This document shows, one piece after another, positions 35,129 through 35,483 of a stretch of 35,483 bases of DNA. Under the pieces are notes generated by a model. That model worked only from the letters and a program-made list of their open reading frames with translations, was not told where the DNA came from and ran no database searches. The position numbers and the translations under genes were made by a program. Origin of the DNA: Bacteroidota bacterium (GTDB taxonomy: Bacteria; Bacteroidota; Bacteroidia; Bacteroidales; GCA-2711565); the NCBI GenBank assembly GCA_003353955.1, contig PIVJ01000024.1:1-35483 (forward strand), given 5' to 3'. The first letter of the stretch is position 1. The number at the start of each line of letters is the position of its first letter.

Positions 35129-35482
35129 TTAACTATTCTTAATAGGACTAAAGACAATTCTGAACATCTCAGTGATAAGTTTTTTATTCAATAACAAACT
35201 TAAAAGAACAAATACTAATATGCCGCATAAAATTTGGATTATTAGGATACTCCAACTATACCCAAAACAATATCCGATAAAATAGACAATAGCACCCATT
35301 ACTATTGAAACGATCATTGAAGGAAAAACGTCAGATATATATTCTCTCAACTTGTATTTTATTTTGCTTTTAATAAATATAAAAAAGAATATAAAATCGA
35401 AGAATTGCCATACTATTTTCCCAACTATTAAATAAAATAAATTAACTTCAATAAGTAAACATAAAGAAATGATGCCAATTAA
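35129..35482 (-). CDS. Polysaccharide flippase-like protein, C-terminal end (partial)
   Basis: A continuous frame enters from the right edge and ends at 35129, giving about 117 residues; it begins beyond the window. An in-frame TTG at 35350 is not the start because the frame is open upstream. It shows a hydrophobic helix (GIISLCLLIEV), then helices including YLIVGKIVWQFFDF, then REYISDVFPSMIVSIVMGAIVYFIGYC and a last membrane helix. The DVFP..I.S..MG.IVY stretch resembles the end of Wzx-type O-antigen or capsule flippases of Bacteroidota. The call is by pattern only. It transcribes toward yfhO, 151 bases away. Confidence 0.6.
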   Translation of the reverse strand, partial: LIGIISLCLLIEVNLFYLIVGKIVWQFFDFIFFFIFIKSKIKYKLREYISDVFPSMIVSIVMGAIVYFIGYCFGYSWSILIIQILCGILVFVLLSLLLNKKLITEMFRIVFSPIKNS

Positions 35483-35483
35483 A

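Noticed and set aside
35129-35350. Stand-alone 73-residue membrane protein from the TTG at 35350
   Set aside because: The frame stays open to the window edge with continuous membrane-protein sequence, so it is the tail of a larger gene.

Overview
The window looks like a chromosomal stretch from an AT-rich member of the Bacteroidota (Bacteroidia-like). The signs are repeated Bacteroidota-type promoter boxes (TAnnTTTG) close to start codons, families typical of the phylum (DUF4294, DUF4783, a long aromatic amino acid hydroxylase, a dihydroorotate-dehydrogenase-like protein, a YfhO-type membrane protein), and an rnf operon paired with an RseC-like gene. Most of it is ordinary housekeeping DNA. 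The accessory gaps hold decayed genes and repeats.

Layout: 1-206 is the C-terminal end of an IS5-type transposase. 357-8567 carries single genes and small units: a DHOD-like protein, an aromatic amino acid hydroxylase, a MATE exporter, a glycosyltransferase overlapping a divergent miaA, pcm, and a Gfo/Idh/MocA oxidoreductase. 8698-10113 is a polyprenyl-phosphate sugar transferase that converges on a DUF4294 gene across a shared terminator. 14073-10789 (minus) is the tig-clpP-clpX protein quality-control operon, followed by tRNA-Leu(TAG) and an oligopeptide-type ABC permease.

15741-16960 is the most irregular part. It holds tRNA-His(GTG) with two U-U mismatches in the acceptor stem, its terminator, a frameshifted GIY-YIG nuclease gene, a degenerate second copy of the tRNA 3' end with its own terminator, a small ORF, and a TM2-domain gene broken by one nonsense codon. 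DUF2752, murB, two overlapping glycosyltransferases and an FtsE-type ATPase follow.

27027-21473 (minus) is the rnf operon in the order rnfB-C-D-G-E-A. A four-helix-bundle (23S rRNA intervening-sequence type) gene and an imperfect tandem repeat sit between rnfD and rnfG. A GC-rich palindromic element and an ORF remnant lie between rnfB and the upstream rseC-like/SDR pair. After a decayed lipoprotein gene (28571-29058) comes a plus-strand run of DUF4783, nadC, yihY/brkB and a gpsA-like gene. The right end has a large YfhO-family membrane protein and the C-terminus of what looks like a polysaccharide flippase, which suggests a surface-polysaccharide locus beyond the window.

No clearly new defence or biosynthetic system is visible. 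The best candidates for something under-described are the GIY-YIG/tRNA-end unit next to tRNA-His and the repeat-bearing insertions in and next to the rnf operon.
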